A DNA stretch of 64,000 nucleotides from contig JAQFVV010000186.1 of NCBI GenBank assembly GCA_028023455.1, positions 1 through 64,000 of the forward strand, given 5' to 3'. Position numbers and translations under genes: made by a program. How positions within the stretch are numbered: the first letter of the stretch is position 1; each line of letters starts with the position of its first letter. The DNA is from Epiperipatus broadwayi. Taxonomy: Eukaryota; Onychophora; Udeonychophora; Euonychophora; Peripatidae. Positions 13,498 to 24,569 of the stretch are shown in pieces. The notes under the pieces were generated by a model that was given only the letters and a program-made list of their open reading frames with translations, was not told the DNA's origin and ran no database searches.

Positions 13498-13910
13498 TTA
13501 TCTTGAATAATATTCTCGTCCATAAGAGAGAAAAAAAATTAATAAAGATTTACGCTTACTTCCAAAATATTTTGTTGGTTTTCATTGAAATTGTATAAAA
13601 GATATAATGGGAAGTAAATGATTAAAGATATCTGCATTATAATTTTTCAAGTAAAAGTGATAACTGATAACGTTTATTCGACAAAATGATTAAACGATGG
13701 ATAAGAAAATCTATCTAACGGGATTGAGTTTTAAAGGCTATCACAAACGGATACTTTATCTATTACAAGGAGTTTCTGTTTATAGAGCACTTTACAAAAC
13801 AAATTCGATGGATATTTATAATGGAAAAGTTTCGCAAATTATTAGAGAAAATCGAATAATTTAGTATTTAAAGATATTATTTATTATTTTAATATAGTAG
13901 TCAACAAAAC

Positions 13911-13916
13911 CACGTG
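13911..13916. promoter_or_regulatory. E-box CACGTG
   Basis: Canonical palindromic E-box 49 bp upstream of the candidate start codon, inside the most GC-rich short patch nearby (13910-13980). Confidence 0.45.
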
Positions 13917-13930
13917 CGTGGACCGGTTTT

Positions 13931-13957
13931 ATGCCTGCCCGGCTCTCTCCAAATTAG
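13931..13957 (+). CDS. Short upstream ORF (8 codons)
   Basis: An ATG at 13931 opens an eight-codon frame (MPARLSPN) that stops at TAG 13955-13957, two bases before the candidate main start at 13960. If the transcript begins upstream of it, this would be a uORF that could lower translation of the main frame. This depends entirely on the transcript start, which the sequence does not show. Confidence 0.3.
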   Translation: MPARLSPN

Positions 13958-13959
13958 AT

Positions 13960-14004
13960 ATGTCGAGGCGACAAGCGGAATATAAGCTAGAACTCGATCT
14001 CTTG
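13960..14004 (+). CDS. Candidate first coding exon of an unknown host gene
   Basis: ATG at 13960 (G at -3) opens fifteen codons, MSRRQAEYKLELDLL, that end exactly at a consensus splice donor, GTAAGT (14005-14010), in phase 0. The predicted peptide is charged and helix-prone. Composition is markedly richer in G, C and CpG than the surroundings, and a CRE and an E-box lie upstream, as expected for a promoter-proximal exon. I do not recognise the gene. No downstream exon is visible within the window, which would mean a first intron of tens of kilobases. An alternative is chance, since the exon is short. Confidence 0.4.
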
Positions 14005-14010
14005 GTAAGT

Positions 14011-15365
14011 CATATGTTAATATGGTTAAGGCTTATTTTCAATTGATACTATATTTTTTTTTGCTTCTGTCATGTCTAATTTATTTGAGCTCTGTTATTG
14101 CTCTATGAAGACGAGAATTTTTTTCTTTTAAGCTTTCGTTTCCTTAGTAACCAGCAAAATGAAAGCTTAGCATGAATCGGCAGAAAACAGGACTTCATGA
14201 TCTGTGATTACTACAAATAGTAGAATTAAATAATTCAACATTTTTTTTTATTCGTGTTAAATATATATAAGTTATTTGCAGTGTCATATTTCATCTAAAA
14301 ACCGAAAAATAATTCATCATTCAGAGATGAGATTTAGATTGGAATTTTATGTAAATCGCAATTGTATTTTTAGATTTTTTTTTTAATCTAATAAAAAAAA
14401 AAAATAATTTGAAAATCCTAAAGAAAAAGGTCAAATCTAGTTGAAAAAAATAAAATTCAATAATATTTGTTTACACCTGTACAAATATGTATATTACGTA
14501 ATGATAACTTATTTGCATAATTTTATATAAATGGATTAAATAGGATGTTCCTTTGGCTGTTGCGGAGGAGGCGCATTAATTGAAATAATGTTTTGTCATT
14601 ACACCCCCCTCCCCTAAAATTTGCAAAATGTCATATATCATTTATATTTTATGTCTTTATCTCCGTTTCTTGTTTAGAGCATTAATTGAAACTTATTACA
14701 TTCTAATTAATGCAAATAAATAATGTTTAATAAAACTGCTCAGTGAAGGATTTTTAATTTTTGAATTGTTATGAACAATTGTTATTTCTATCATATTTAG
14801 TGCAAACAATAAATTTGTACATATAGAACAGGTTTATTTTTGTTTAAAATTGTAAAAAGTATTGACCAAAACAATTGGTATGAATTGGAATTTTGTTTAT
14901 TTCTATTAAATTATCTTATTAGTTTAAGTTCATAATTTATTATGTTGATATTCTTAACAATAAGAAAAAAATTGTTGAAGTTTTTATTAATTGTTATTTT
15001 TCAATGATTGTTTTTGTCAGTTCAAAAGAATATATTTTGTTATATTAATTTTGTTTGTGACATATATTTACTGTTAATGATGCAATGTATACGTTGAGTA
15101 GATGTAAACACATAGGCTGAAGAGTTGTTACAATACTGAATATATTTTTATTTTGTAATGTATAAAATTAATTACATTGTATTAATCATTTTAAAAAAAG
15201 ATTAGAATTATTAAGGATCTATATAGTAAAAATTAAGAATATGAAATTTGGAAAATTAGTAATTAAAAAAATAAGTTGAATATTATTTAAATACAATTTA
15301 TCTAAACCACTTTGAACACTTTTTAGAAAAAACCTTTTATTACACATACAGTATATACATACACC
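14011..15365. other. Intergenic or putative first-intron sequence
   Basis: AT-rich. A small GC-richer patch at 14550-14620 (GCTGTTGCGGAGGAGGCGCA followed by a C-rich run) stands out but has no assignable function. Confidence 0.4.
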
Positions 15366-15396
15366 TACGTTTTGACTGCTCTGCAGTCTTCTTCAG
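15366..15396 (-). ncRNA. Degenerate hammerhead-like motif, GACTGC stem II class
   Basis: On the minus strand: CTGAAGA, A, GACTGC-AGA-GCAGTC, AAAAC, GTA. This matches the core order CUGANGA, stem II, GAAAC, UH, but the first core G of GAAA is A, which should abolish catalysis. Stem I is weak. The layout matches the 20.87 kb motif and resembles motifs found in Penelope-like terminal repeats, so it is probably a relic of one. Confidence 0.5.
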
Positions 15397-15735
15397 AAGC
15401 TCTGAAAAAGATTACAGCAAAATAAAGAAAAGGATGATTTTGGTAATATTTTTGAATATTATTTTTTAAAAGCAATCATTTATTTTAATTGGTTTTAGTA
15501 AACTCCTATTCTAATTGGTTATTCCAGATCCTTGAAAGATATAAATAAAGCCAACGGTAATCACAGAAACAGAAAGGTAAAGGATTTGTCAGGAGTTCAA
15601 GTTCATGGATATCGATTCCAGTAAATAAATAAATGGAAAAAGCATTACAGATCATGTACATTTTAAACATTATTCGTGTAAGCTTTTGGGCTACTAATAG
15701 GATAGAACAATTGCTTTGTGCGTAATGTTATGAAT
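15397..15735. other. Host repeat that received hammerhead element copy B
   Basis: The stretch around 15655-15735 is paralogous to 22125-22210: both contain ATTTTAAA, TACTAATA, and TGTGYGTAATGWTATGAATA in the same order. It serves as the flank of the insertion at 15748. Confidence 0.6.
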
Positions 15736-15747
15736 ATATATATAATT
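15736..15747. repeat. Left target-site duplication of hammerhead element copy B
   Basis: ATATATATAATT here is repeated at 15920-15931. The sequence is AT-simple, so the exact length is uncertain, but the empty paralogue near 22208 supports the breakpoints. Confidence 0.65.
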
Positions 15748-15918
15748 AAATCACTAAACATCAAATGGTCACCATCTCACTGACGAAGGCCACAAGTCAG
15801 AAACTAGTCTGGGGATATTGGATGAGTAGGCATTAGATATGCACAAGCCTTCTGGCATCCATTGATTACTCTGGTTGGCACAGGATGGCACCACTGTATG
15901 GAGAGCTTTGCCTTGTTT
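15748..15918 (+). mobile_element. Solo ~171-bp hammerhead-bearing retroelement, copy B
   Basis: It begins AAATCACTAAACATCAAATG, has the hammerhead at 15774-15815, continues with the family middle segment (GGATGAGTAGGCATTAGATA...GCACAAGCCTTCTGGCATCC) and ends GGAGAGCTTTGCCTTGTTT. Compared with copy A it lacks a few bases (GGGATTTT). It has no ORF. The flanking repeat is present without the insertion near 22130-22240, giving an internal empty site. Confidence 0.8.
15774..15815 (+). ncRNA. Hammerhead ribozyme, type I with minimal stem III (copy B)
   Basis: Stem I strand ATCTCA (15774-15779), CTGACGA (15780-15786; the variable seventh base is C, which is allowed), A, GGC/GTC stem II around CACAA, A, GAAAC (15800-15804), loop TA, GTC (15807-15809), then TGGGGA. 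Stem I pairs five positions with two G-U wobbles. Predicted cleavage is after 15809. All invariant core bases are present. The A-A juxtaposition next to the core in stem II is unusual, and activity is unproven. Confidence 0.65.
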
Positions 15919-17699
15919 AATATATATAATTGTATTATCATGATGTCAGATTGTGTTGTTAATATTGATATTAAAAGTATTTGTCTTATAATCTATGGAG
16001 ATATTTTTGGACCTTAAATCCTTATCATCTTAAATTTGTGGGTATGTCTGAGCTAAGCCAGGAATTTAACATCACCCACACATAAAAGTTACCTTCATAC
16101 ATAACAAACTAATGCAATTGACGTTTATTTAATCAATTAATAAAAAGGTAACATGGATGCAATTAACATTTTTTTCTTTGCATTAAGTAAAGAGAAGCAT
16201 AATACCGGTACATATAGTGAAAAAAAAAGTATGTCAACATAAGGAATTATTTCATTTGCCTTCCATTATATTGTTCAATTTAGAATAAACTAATTCAACA
16301 CACCTATAGTCACACACTTTGAGATGGACAAAGTTATTAATGTACTTCTAAATTTTAAAAAACTTTTCACAGAACAAATGTAATTCAAAATAAATACATA
16401 CAAACAGACAACTATTGCTATGACCATGAGAAAGTCAATAGCATGCTATATACCATGCTGTTTTATGATTAAATCAAATTCCTCTTTATATACATTTTGA
16501 ATGTGCTATATATACAGGGATAAAATTGATGTTTCCAGCTGTATATACATCTTCAATAATTTATTAAAAACAAAACACTGACTACAATAATAAAAACAAG
16601 TTTATTCATTTGCTAATAATGTAAAGAATAATAAAATGATTGAAATCACTTTAGTTTCTTTAAGCAATTCCAATAATTAGCCACATGATAAACTGTTTAT
16701 ATGCGCAAGCATTACATACAAGTCCAATTATCTATGTGTATGCATTTACTTTGGTTTTAACTTAAGACATTCTTACCTTATTTCTAATAGCAGTCTTTAA
16801 TCATTTCAATGACTTCTATAGCGATTAGTGTACACATTGTATTTTCTGCTTACAAGGTTACACAATTGCTGCTCATACAATTGCATAAATGCTGTTCTGC
16901 TGTTACTAGAACATATCTGGTTATATTGATGCAGTTCAGAATATGTAGTAGGGCACATTTAAATATATTGACCTTGTTTAATATCAAATCTGGATTTTCA
17001 GCTTTATGCTAATTTTCTAGAGTACATTAATATCAATAATAATTTTAATGTACTGTTTGTACATATAATACAAGATTTTATTAAACTTTATTTGTAATAA
17101 ATATGCATATAACACACAGAACAGTCCAGTATGTGTTTATTTTAAAGGTCATTAATGGCACATACATTCATTAGCAGTTTTAATATGAATAAAGTTTCTA
17201 AATGGCCCTTTTATAAAGTGGGAGTAGTCTTTTTTTTTTCCTATTAAAGATGACACATCAGAGATGTGATTGAATCACTAATAAATGCAAATTGCTGTTG
17301 AATTTAGCAATAGTATTGAAGCTTAATTTTTTTAACCTGTCACTGTCTAAATATATAGTTAGAATATATTTCCTGAAAAAGAAGCAGTTCAAAGATGAGA
17401 ATAAAAAAATATGATATCTCACTCAGGGAACTAATTTAAAAAGCAGTATATAAAAATTTCATGGACATCTCTCTTAAAGAATTTTTGTGAGGTGGAAAAT
17501 GAGAAATTGAAACATCACAATTTCTAGATAATATAGACCTCATATATTTGGACACAGACACAAATTAGTGTTAAACCAGTGCAAAGAATTTCAAAATAAT
17601 TATTCAAAAGTAGCAGGTCTATATTAATAAAACTGAAATCAAATTGCAAGAAGAACAAAGAAAAAGAGAAATACTATTTCAATAAGTAGAAATGATTTT
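15919..17699. other. AT-rich spacer, nothing recognised beyond duplication at its left edge
   Basis: The right target duplication of copy B is at its start. The ORF at 16809-17012 has no supportable function. From about 17400 onward the sequence may be the decayed gag region of the Gypsy element below. Confidence 0.4.
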
Positions 17700-19920
17700 A
17701 GCTATGGAGAAAAAAGAGCATTTAACACACAATTGTAAGTGAAAAGGTGTAAAGTGAAATGTCTTTAAAAATGAAGGACACCTGGTGAAAGTTTGTTAGA
17801 AAGCAGATGAGAATTAAAAAAAAAATCCAATTACGGGTAACTAGTGAAAAAAGCACTTAATAAAATTAAAAAAAATGCACTTGAAAAATCATCAATAAAG
17901 TTACTCAGATCAATACGTGTAGTTGTGGACATATGTCAAATGGATATTTCCATGGAAACAGCAGGTTGGGATTCTTACTTATGTTCAAAAAATTGAGAAT
18001 TCCTGACATCTAAATATAGATATCCACCTCAGATTGAAAAATCATATATTTAAGCAAATTATATAATTGTAAATATAGTGGCATAAAAATTACAGTTAAA
18101 TTCTATCTAAAGAAAGTATATATTGTAAAAAGAAAAGTACAACCTATATTAGGGCACGGATAGTTCTATCTTTTAGAACTGAGCTGAACATACTGAAGTG
18201 CATTTCTATAAAAAAAGGAGATGTAAGATGACTTCCTTGATTAATTTAAATCTGAACATGGAAGGTTTAATACCTCATCAGTTAAAATATTGTGTTGAAA
18301 ATGCTAAATATGTAATTTATAAACTGCAGGAAATGCCTTAATTTCCAAAAAACAAAAGTAGAGGAGGAAATTCAACAGATAGTTGAAAAATAAGTGTTAA
18401 TACTTATGAAAACAATCTAAATCGACTACTTCTATAGTCACTATTACAAAATTACCACAATATGATATACATTTGCAGAGATCATCCCTTAAGTATGAAT
18501 AAAAGTTTATTTTGAAATGCATATCTTATACCAAATTTCATGAAAATGCTTGGATCACTGTAAAAGTGCTCTCATTTTTCAAAATTTGACATAAAGGTTG
18601 CAAACCATCAGATTCCAGTGGGTAGACAGTTAGAAAAAGTTTTAATGCAAATAACACACATGAATGTTTTTGAATGTAGTCTTTTACCATTTGGGACAAT
18701 GCTGAAAGTGGTCCAGAGTAAAATGAACAAACTCATTAAAGGAATAGAAGAGGTAATATTCAATTACAATAATTATTTAAATAATTTTACTTTTGGGAAA
18801 TGTATGTATTCAAGCACAAGTGCGTGTGCGGCGCAACTGCTCCCAAAAGCTGTTAATACAAATACAAATAGCTAACTAAAAATATTAAAACAGCTGAGCG
18901 CTTTCAAAGGATCTTGCCTTCATAATCATAGCTTGCTTATGTTTAAATTTATGCAAATATGCTAATTCCATCTTTTTGATAGAGAAAAACACGTGTCCTT
19001 CCTGTTTATGGCATCGCTGTTGCGAGAGATAAATAAAGCCTCTTTGATCTTTCTTTTGAGGTCATGTCTCTCTCTACATACGATGGTAGGATTGTCCGGA
19101 ATGCACTCGTGGTGACTTGTGCACTGGTGCTGAAGATGGAATTAGCATATTTGCATAAATTTAAACGTAAGCAAGCTATGATTATGAAGGCAAGATCCTT
19201 TGAAAGCGCTCAGCTGTTTTAATATTTTTAGTTAGCTATTTGTATTTGTATTAACAGCTTTTGGGAGCAGTTGCGCCACACACGCACTTGTGCTTGAATA
19301 ATTATTTATTATTGTGAACTCAAAGCCAACAGTTATAAATATAGTGTGTGTAATTATTTAGATAATTTGGAGTTCCTGAAAAGTGAATTTTGAAAGCTGA
19401 GGATGTATATATTTTAGGATGTAATATTTCAGGAAAGGCTAAGGTCCTACTTTTAAAAATGTCAGATCAATTAAATAGATTCCTATTCCTATAAATGCTC
19501 AGTAACTGGGAGCTTTTTTAGGATGAATTTATAAGTTTTTTTTTAAATGGAAAAGCTCGCATAGATCAACTATTGTATTATCTCAGATATGGAAGTGGGG
19601 AAAGGATCAAGAAAATGCTTTAAATATATTAGAACTATACTAAATTTTGATAAATAACAATGCATTAGGATTAGTAATCTAAAAGTGGTATTTGACTATT
19701 AACACCTCTAAATATGGAAGACACACAGTGATCAGCCATCAAAAAAATGAGATTTATCATCATTAATAGCTGAAATACAGCCAACTCGATGAACATTGAA
19801 GGTCATGTTTGGAATAAAAAAAAAGTATCATTAATATTTATATGGTCATCCATTCAAGATCACCAATCACAAACCTTTCTTGCAGATTTTGTCCAAAAAT
19901 AAAGCTTTGTATGATTATTT
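17700..19920 (+). pseudogene. Ty3/Gypsy-type retroelement relic (nucleocapsid, protease, RT, RNase H)
   Basis: Decayed gag-pol read in several frames. In order: a CCHC-knuckle relic with ...NEGHLVKVC at about 17755-17796 (two of its cysteines are lost); a protease active-site relic near 17940 (ETAG where DTGA is expected); an upstream RT block near 18290-18400; RT motif 18588-18690 with IPVGR and SLLPFGTM corresponding to the HQIP and LPFG signatures; then, after an inserted foldback element (18809-19298), the tether region with WKWGKDQENALNILE at about 19590-19634; and the RNase H block with YLYGHPF and ITNHKPF at about 19830-19880. No LTRs or integrase were found. Frameshifts and stops are frequent, so it is old and inactive. 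Confidence 0.8.
18809..19298. mobile_element. TA-flanked foldback element, ~165-bp inverted arms, inserted in the Gypsy relic
   Basis: The ends are TTCAAGCACAAGTGCGTGTG and its inverse, each bordered by TA, as expected for a Tc1/mariner-type target. The left arm runs to about 18975 and the right arm starts near 19134. The arms are almost identical (one difference, GTGCGG versus GTGTGG, was noticed in the outer part), so the element is young. The ~155-bp centre is GC-richer, with CGATGGTAGGATTGTCCGGA, and has no ORF. It interrupts the Gypsy RT between the LPFG block and the tether. Confidence 0.9.
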
Positions 19921-20119
19921 AATTCCCATATAATATAAAGGCACAATGTATTGTTGGCCATATTTGTAGAGCAGTGTTTCCCAAAAGTTTTATATGATAG
20001 AACACAAAGTCTGAAATTTTAACAGGATACTATGGCTTGTTTAATACAATTTAGAAATGTACCCGGAAAGGCATTAATAAAGCAAATTACAATTTAAATT
20101 TTTAAATATATCTTATCTT

Positions 20120-20405
20120 TGATATGTGAATTTGACAGCATTATGGACAACTATAAAAGTTATGGTTTGTCAAAGGTGAATTACTTCCTTTGCATAAAAT
20201 GTGCTTCATAATAAAAATTACAGATTATTACTTCATTTGCATAAAATGCTCATAATATAAATTATGTTTAGTTAGGTATAGTTATTTATTTATAAAAACA
20301 AATTTAACATTTTTATTTTTCAATTGTGAATTTGACAGCATTATGGACAATAATAGTTTTTGTTAATTAGTTGTGAATTTGACTTGTGATAGCATTATTC
20401 ACATG
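20120..20405. repeat. Locally duplicated segments
   Basis: TGTGAATTTGACAGCATTAT recurs near 20125 and 20326, with a shorter form near 20371, and TTTGCATAAAATG with CATAATA recurs at about 20190 and 20240. The pattern suggests an old partial tandem duplication. Confidence 0.6.
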
Positions 20406-20868
20406 GAGACATGACAGCCTTATAGACAGTCATATGGATTATATATATATATAGATTAACATACCCATCATTAAACAAAAGAAGTCATGGCAATGGCTTC
20501 TAACAATTTATCATATAAACAATGTAATTATGACAGTTTAAAATTTCAACTTTTAAATAAATATAATGTAAATCCTTAACCTCTATATATTGTATTGTAT
20601 AGAAATTAATAGTGTATAGTATGGAAATATGATTAAGTTATTGTACCAAAATAATTAACATATAAATAATTAAATTATGAAGTAGTATAAATATTCTATT
20701 ATTGAATAAATATTTGAGAAGCTAACTTTGTTTATAGAAAATATATACTCTAATTTTTCTCCTTTACTTTCTTTGCATTTCTTTATATATTCATATATAT
20801 TACTTATAATAACTTTTCTCATATACACTTTAATGCAAAAAAAAAATTTTAATAAAACTTTTTTATTT
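20406..20868. other. AT-rich spacer
   Basis: Contains a short TA dinucleotide run near 20438-20452. No other feature was seen. Confidence 0.4.
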
Positions 20869-20906
20869 TCCTGACAGTTTCGACTGCCCAGCAGTCTTCA
20901 TCAGAG
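20869..20906 (-). ncRNA. Hammerhead-like motif, GACTGC stem II class (intact core)
   Basis: On the minus strand: CTGATGA (20904-20898), A, GACTGC-TGG-GCAGTC with six perfect stem II pairs, GAAAC (20881-20877), T, GTC (20875-20873), AGG. All invariant core bases are present. Stem I has only two adjacent pairs, so a lone motif may need a dimer or be inactive. The same arrangement recurs in damaged form at 15366-15396. Penelope-like elements are known to carry such motifs, and this is probably a relic of a terminal repeat. Confidence 0.6.
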
Positions 20907-21504
20907 CTACAATATTTGAATGATATAAATATATAACTATTACTTCATATATATATAAAATATACATACATACGTACATCAAAATATATATACACATATA
21001 TCCCTTAAACATACATATACATAGAAAATATAAACAAGTTGTGCATGAAAAATTTTAAATTAAAATAAAAGTATCAAACAGTAGCTATTTTTAACAAACT
21101 AATTAACATACTGATTGGAGTCAATCTTCTTAATCCTAATCATTATTTACCACTGAAAATTTCTAGAAATTATTTTGGGGCCACCAAAGTGAGGAGACCT
21201 AATATGTAAATAAAAAGGTAAAAGTGTAAATAATTATAATTTTTTAATATCTGTGTCTTTTGTTAAACAAAATTTGTTTTCATTTATAAATTTTATTTCA
21301 TGGGATTGGAGGTGTTGGAATTGAACGTGCACAAACATGCTTTTTACTCACGTATTGCTATGATTACATTAAGATTACATAAATGATATTAATAAGAAAA
21401 CAAAACAAACATTTATTCTCAAATTTTAATTATGTAAAACAAAACACATGACAATAGTAAAATAAATTTGCATATATATAATAAAATTATGTGTCTTCAA
21501 TATT
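20907..21504. other. AT-rich sequence, possible Penelope flank
   Basis: Rich in ATATATAC-type simple sequence to about 21010. No coding similarity was recognised. Confidence 0.4.
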
Positions 21505-22120
21505 TGTGAATCTTTAAAATACAAATTCTTTTGACATCAGGCAAAATATTAGAAATCTGAATTCTCATGTCTGGTATAGTATCGAGTCTGTTCCAATTTG
21601 GTTGTAGAATAATATGAAAATCTTGCATCACATAAATAAGTCATAAAAGAGGTCAACACACAAATAGCTAGTTTTGACCCAATGGAGTACTCTTTTGTTA
21701 AATTTATCAGAAATCATTTAAGCAGTTTATTGTATTTTTGCTTTAAATTGAAGTCACTAATTAAATCAATTATATTTTCTTAATCGCTTATGCTGAAGCC
21801 TATCGGTTTAGTTGTCACTGTAAATGGATTTCGAATCCAGGAATTATTCTCATCTGACTTTGGAAAACACTGCAAAAGGATTGACTGTAAATAGTGAAAT
21901 TGCTCTAAAATTATGTTGGAAACTTCATCTTTTATTTTACAATTTGTTTCATTGAAAATTCATAGAAGTTGAGAAATTTGTTCAACTGTAGAAATCCAAA
22001 ATTGTAACTTTCTATTAAAAGACATAATTTTATCTCTTGCATCAAAAATTATAGTATTCCTTTCTTGTAATTATAAGTTAATTTCATTGCATTTAGTAAA
22101 AAAGTGTGCTGAAAATGCAG
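21505..22120 (-). pseudogene. hAT-family transposase relic (C-terminal dimerisation region)
   Basis: On the minus strand, fragments in shifting frames match the C-terminal half of ZBED5/GTF2IRD2-like hAT transposases: an INL-LQERN segment (near 22085), FDARDKIMSFNRKLQFW (near 22030), a WIRNPFT block (near 21830), IDLISDFNLKQKYN (near 21770), the hAT dimerisation signature TSFMTYLCDARFS (near 21640, family form TSYLCEAGFS), and DMRIQISNILPDVKRIC at the end (near 21520). Stops and frameshifts show it is dead. No terminal inverted repeats were found. Confidence 0.75.
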
Positions 22121-22124
22121 TGCA

Positions 22125-22245
22125 TATAGATTTTAAATTTTATTTGTATAAGTCTTTGGATTACTAATATAATAAAAATAATTATTTGTGTGTAATGATA
22201 TGAATATATGTAATTGTATTATAATGGTATTAGAATATAATGAAT
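22125..22245. repeat. Paralogue of the copy B flank (empty site)
   Basis: It carries the same ordered blocks as 15655-15735 plus 15930-15960, and TGAATATATGTAATTGTATT is continuous here where copy B interrupts it. This supports the predicted ends of copy B. Confidence 0.65.
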
Positions 22246-23593
22246 TTCAATGTTAAACCACCTTAAAATTTGTCACTTTATTTTTTGGATGTTAAATTCT
22301 TAACTCTGAAATTTGTGTTATGTCTGACTAACCTGAGAACTAAATCTGTCATGTATGGATGTTGCCTGGTCATATATAACAAAAAACATAAGTTATCTAT
22401 TTTAATTTTATATTGCGAAAGAGACTTCAACAGAAGCTACAAAACACTTTTAAGTATTAGTTCTACAGTAGTCATTAATATGATTGATGGTCAGTTTAAT
22501 GAAGACTTATATATTTACTGTGTATCACATTTCTAAATGTGCATCGATTTTCATTAAATTTGTTTATAAAAATACCATGCAATAATATTTTCAATATTAC
22601 ATTCATGGAATGTATTTAAGAAAATATCCGTAAAAAATAAGCAATCATTCATTTTAAATATAAATTTGTAATATTATTTTTATTTTCAAATATTATTAAT
22701 CTTTTGTAGAATGATCTTATTATTAGTCTACAACACTGTTTAACATCATTTGATTCCCTATTTCCATGCCTTTCTGTCCATCCATATGTCTTGCAAATTT
22801 CTGTCTCTAGTTTCTCTATTTATTCCCGCTTTTTAACTTCTTTTTGGATGCTCTCTTTTTTTTTTTCTTGATGGTAACCAGTTTAATAATTTGATATTAA
22901 ACACTCAAGTTTAATTGAGTTTTTTTTCCAATTTATAGTTTCTTTTTTCTGCATTATGGCTAGTTAACTCTCTTACTTCTTTCATCCATTTTATATTAGT
23001 TTCTGTTACATATAAAATAAAATAGTATAAAATCTATTTTTATCAGTTTCTTTTTTTATAATTTAAAATGCTGTAACTTCAAATGATATTCTGTGTTTTC
23101 ATGCAGTTAAGACAATTTTTTTATTATTATAGATGTCTTTTTTTTAATCAAAAGAGCAAAAGAAAAGGAAGCAGAAAAACAAGATGTATAATGTAATTGC
23201 CCTCTAGTGATTAAAAGTGAAAGCTTTGGGCTGGATAGATGATTGGCTTAAATAAAAATATTATTTTTTTAATTATTTTTTTAAATTAAAAATTTTAAAT
23301 TATCAAATATTGTAAAACAAAACTAAAAGAAAAGTCATCAACTTATCAAGAGAGAGAAAGAGAGTGAGGGATAGGGAAAGAGGGAGAGAGAGAGAAAATA
23401 AACACAGAAAAAGTTACTAAAATATTTAATTTTAAATAAAATTGATCTACAAAATTTGGTATTTTCAGCTTAATTCTACAGAACAAATCTTCAATCTTAT
23501 AAAAAATAATAAATGATATTTCAATAGTTGATTATGTTAATTATTTTTTCAAATAAACATTAAAACTATGGAGTAATGAATGTTTAAAATAAC
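22246..23593. other. AT-rich spacer with a GA-rich tract
   Basis: A purine-rich AGAG run spans about 23350-23398. An 88-codon ORF at 22270-22536 has no recognisable domain. Confidence 0.4.
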
Positions 23594-23882
23594 AAGAAGA
23601 GATCAGAAGTGAAATATGTGGGTAAGGGAAGTAACATTATTGACATCATTAACAGATTTAAGAGATTGATAGAAACTGATTGAACATCTCTCTAGAAGAG
23701 TTGATAGCAGATGGACAGTTGGAGTCTTAAACTGGATCCCAAGAGATTGTAAAATATTTAGAAGATGTGAGATGGATAGACAAAATAAGTTTATTGGCAT
23801 ATTGTGAAGAATAGAACTTATGAATCAAAGAAATTGGATTAAACTTGGAGATATCTTGATTCTGCATTGAATTGATAATGGT
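23594..23882 (+). pseudogene. Decayed RTE-type LINE 3' end
   Basis: Corresponds to the last ~90 codons of the 28-31 kb RTE element, starting at its RRD-K segment and running through WIPRDCK (near 23740) to the terminal ATTGATAATGG. Internal deletions and stops are present. It is a 5'-truncated copy, as usual for LINEs, and clearly older than the other copies. Confidence 0.8.
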
Positions 23883-24569
23883 TGAAAATTATAATGAATG
23901 CTTTTTTGTGTCTTAGTCCAATAAATCTAAAGTTTTAAGATTCCAAAGTCAAAATAATTATTTTAGGATAAACTCTATTAGCAGAGATCTTGGAATCATA
24001 TTTTCTAGTAATGGCTCTTTTCATTTCATAGAGACAATAGAGCTTTCAAAATGGTGACAACCATCTAAATATAAACCTTATCTCTTTTTATTTCTTATTT
24101 CGCAATTTTGACCAGTCTTATGGAAATCATATTCAAAAAGGAATATAAATAAAATGAAATTAGTCTTGATTTTAAAAAAATATCATTTGAAAAATGATTA
24201 TAATATATCTCAATTGTCAGGGTGAAAAGCTAATTATCAGAAATTTTTATACAAAGTCTTTATTAAAAATAATATTTTTTACAATATGCTTTCAAAACTG
24301 TATCTTAATTCTTGTCAATACATTTTTTATTGGAATTTATAGATGCAAAACATAGATGTTTTTTTGTATTTTTCATCCTTCTAATACTTATAATATCTTG
24401 TTGGTGAAAAGCTTTTCATCTTGACTTTAAATAATTTTTGTATATCTTAAAAAAATACTAATATGACATCTATTCTAAGTAATCCCCCCTTCTCCTTGTT
24501 TGTTTTTATTAATTTACTTTTTATTTAATTTATATGCAATCTGTAGATATTAAAGAAAATAAATATTGA
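23883..24569. other. AT-rich spacer, nothing recognised
   Basis: No supported feature. Confidence 0.4.

Noticed and set aside
17880-18000. Intact retroviral-type protease
   Set aside because: The active-site triad is mutated and frames are broken; it is part of the Gypsy relic only.
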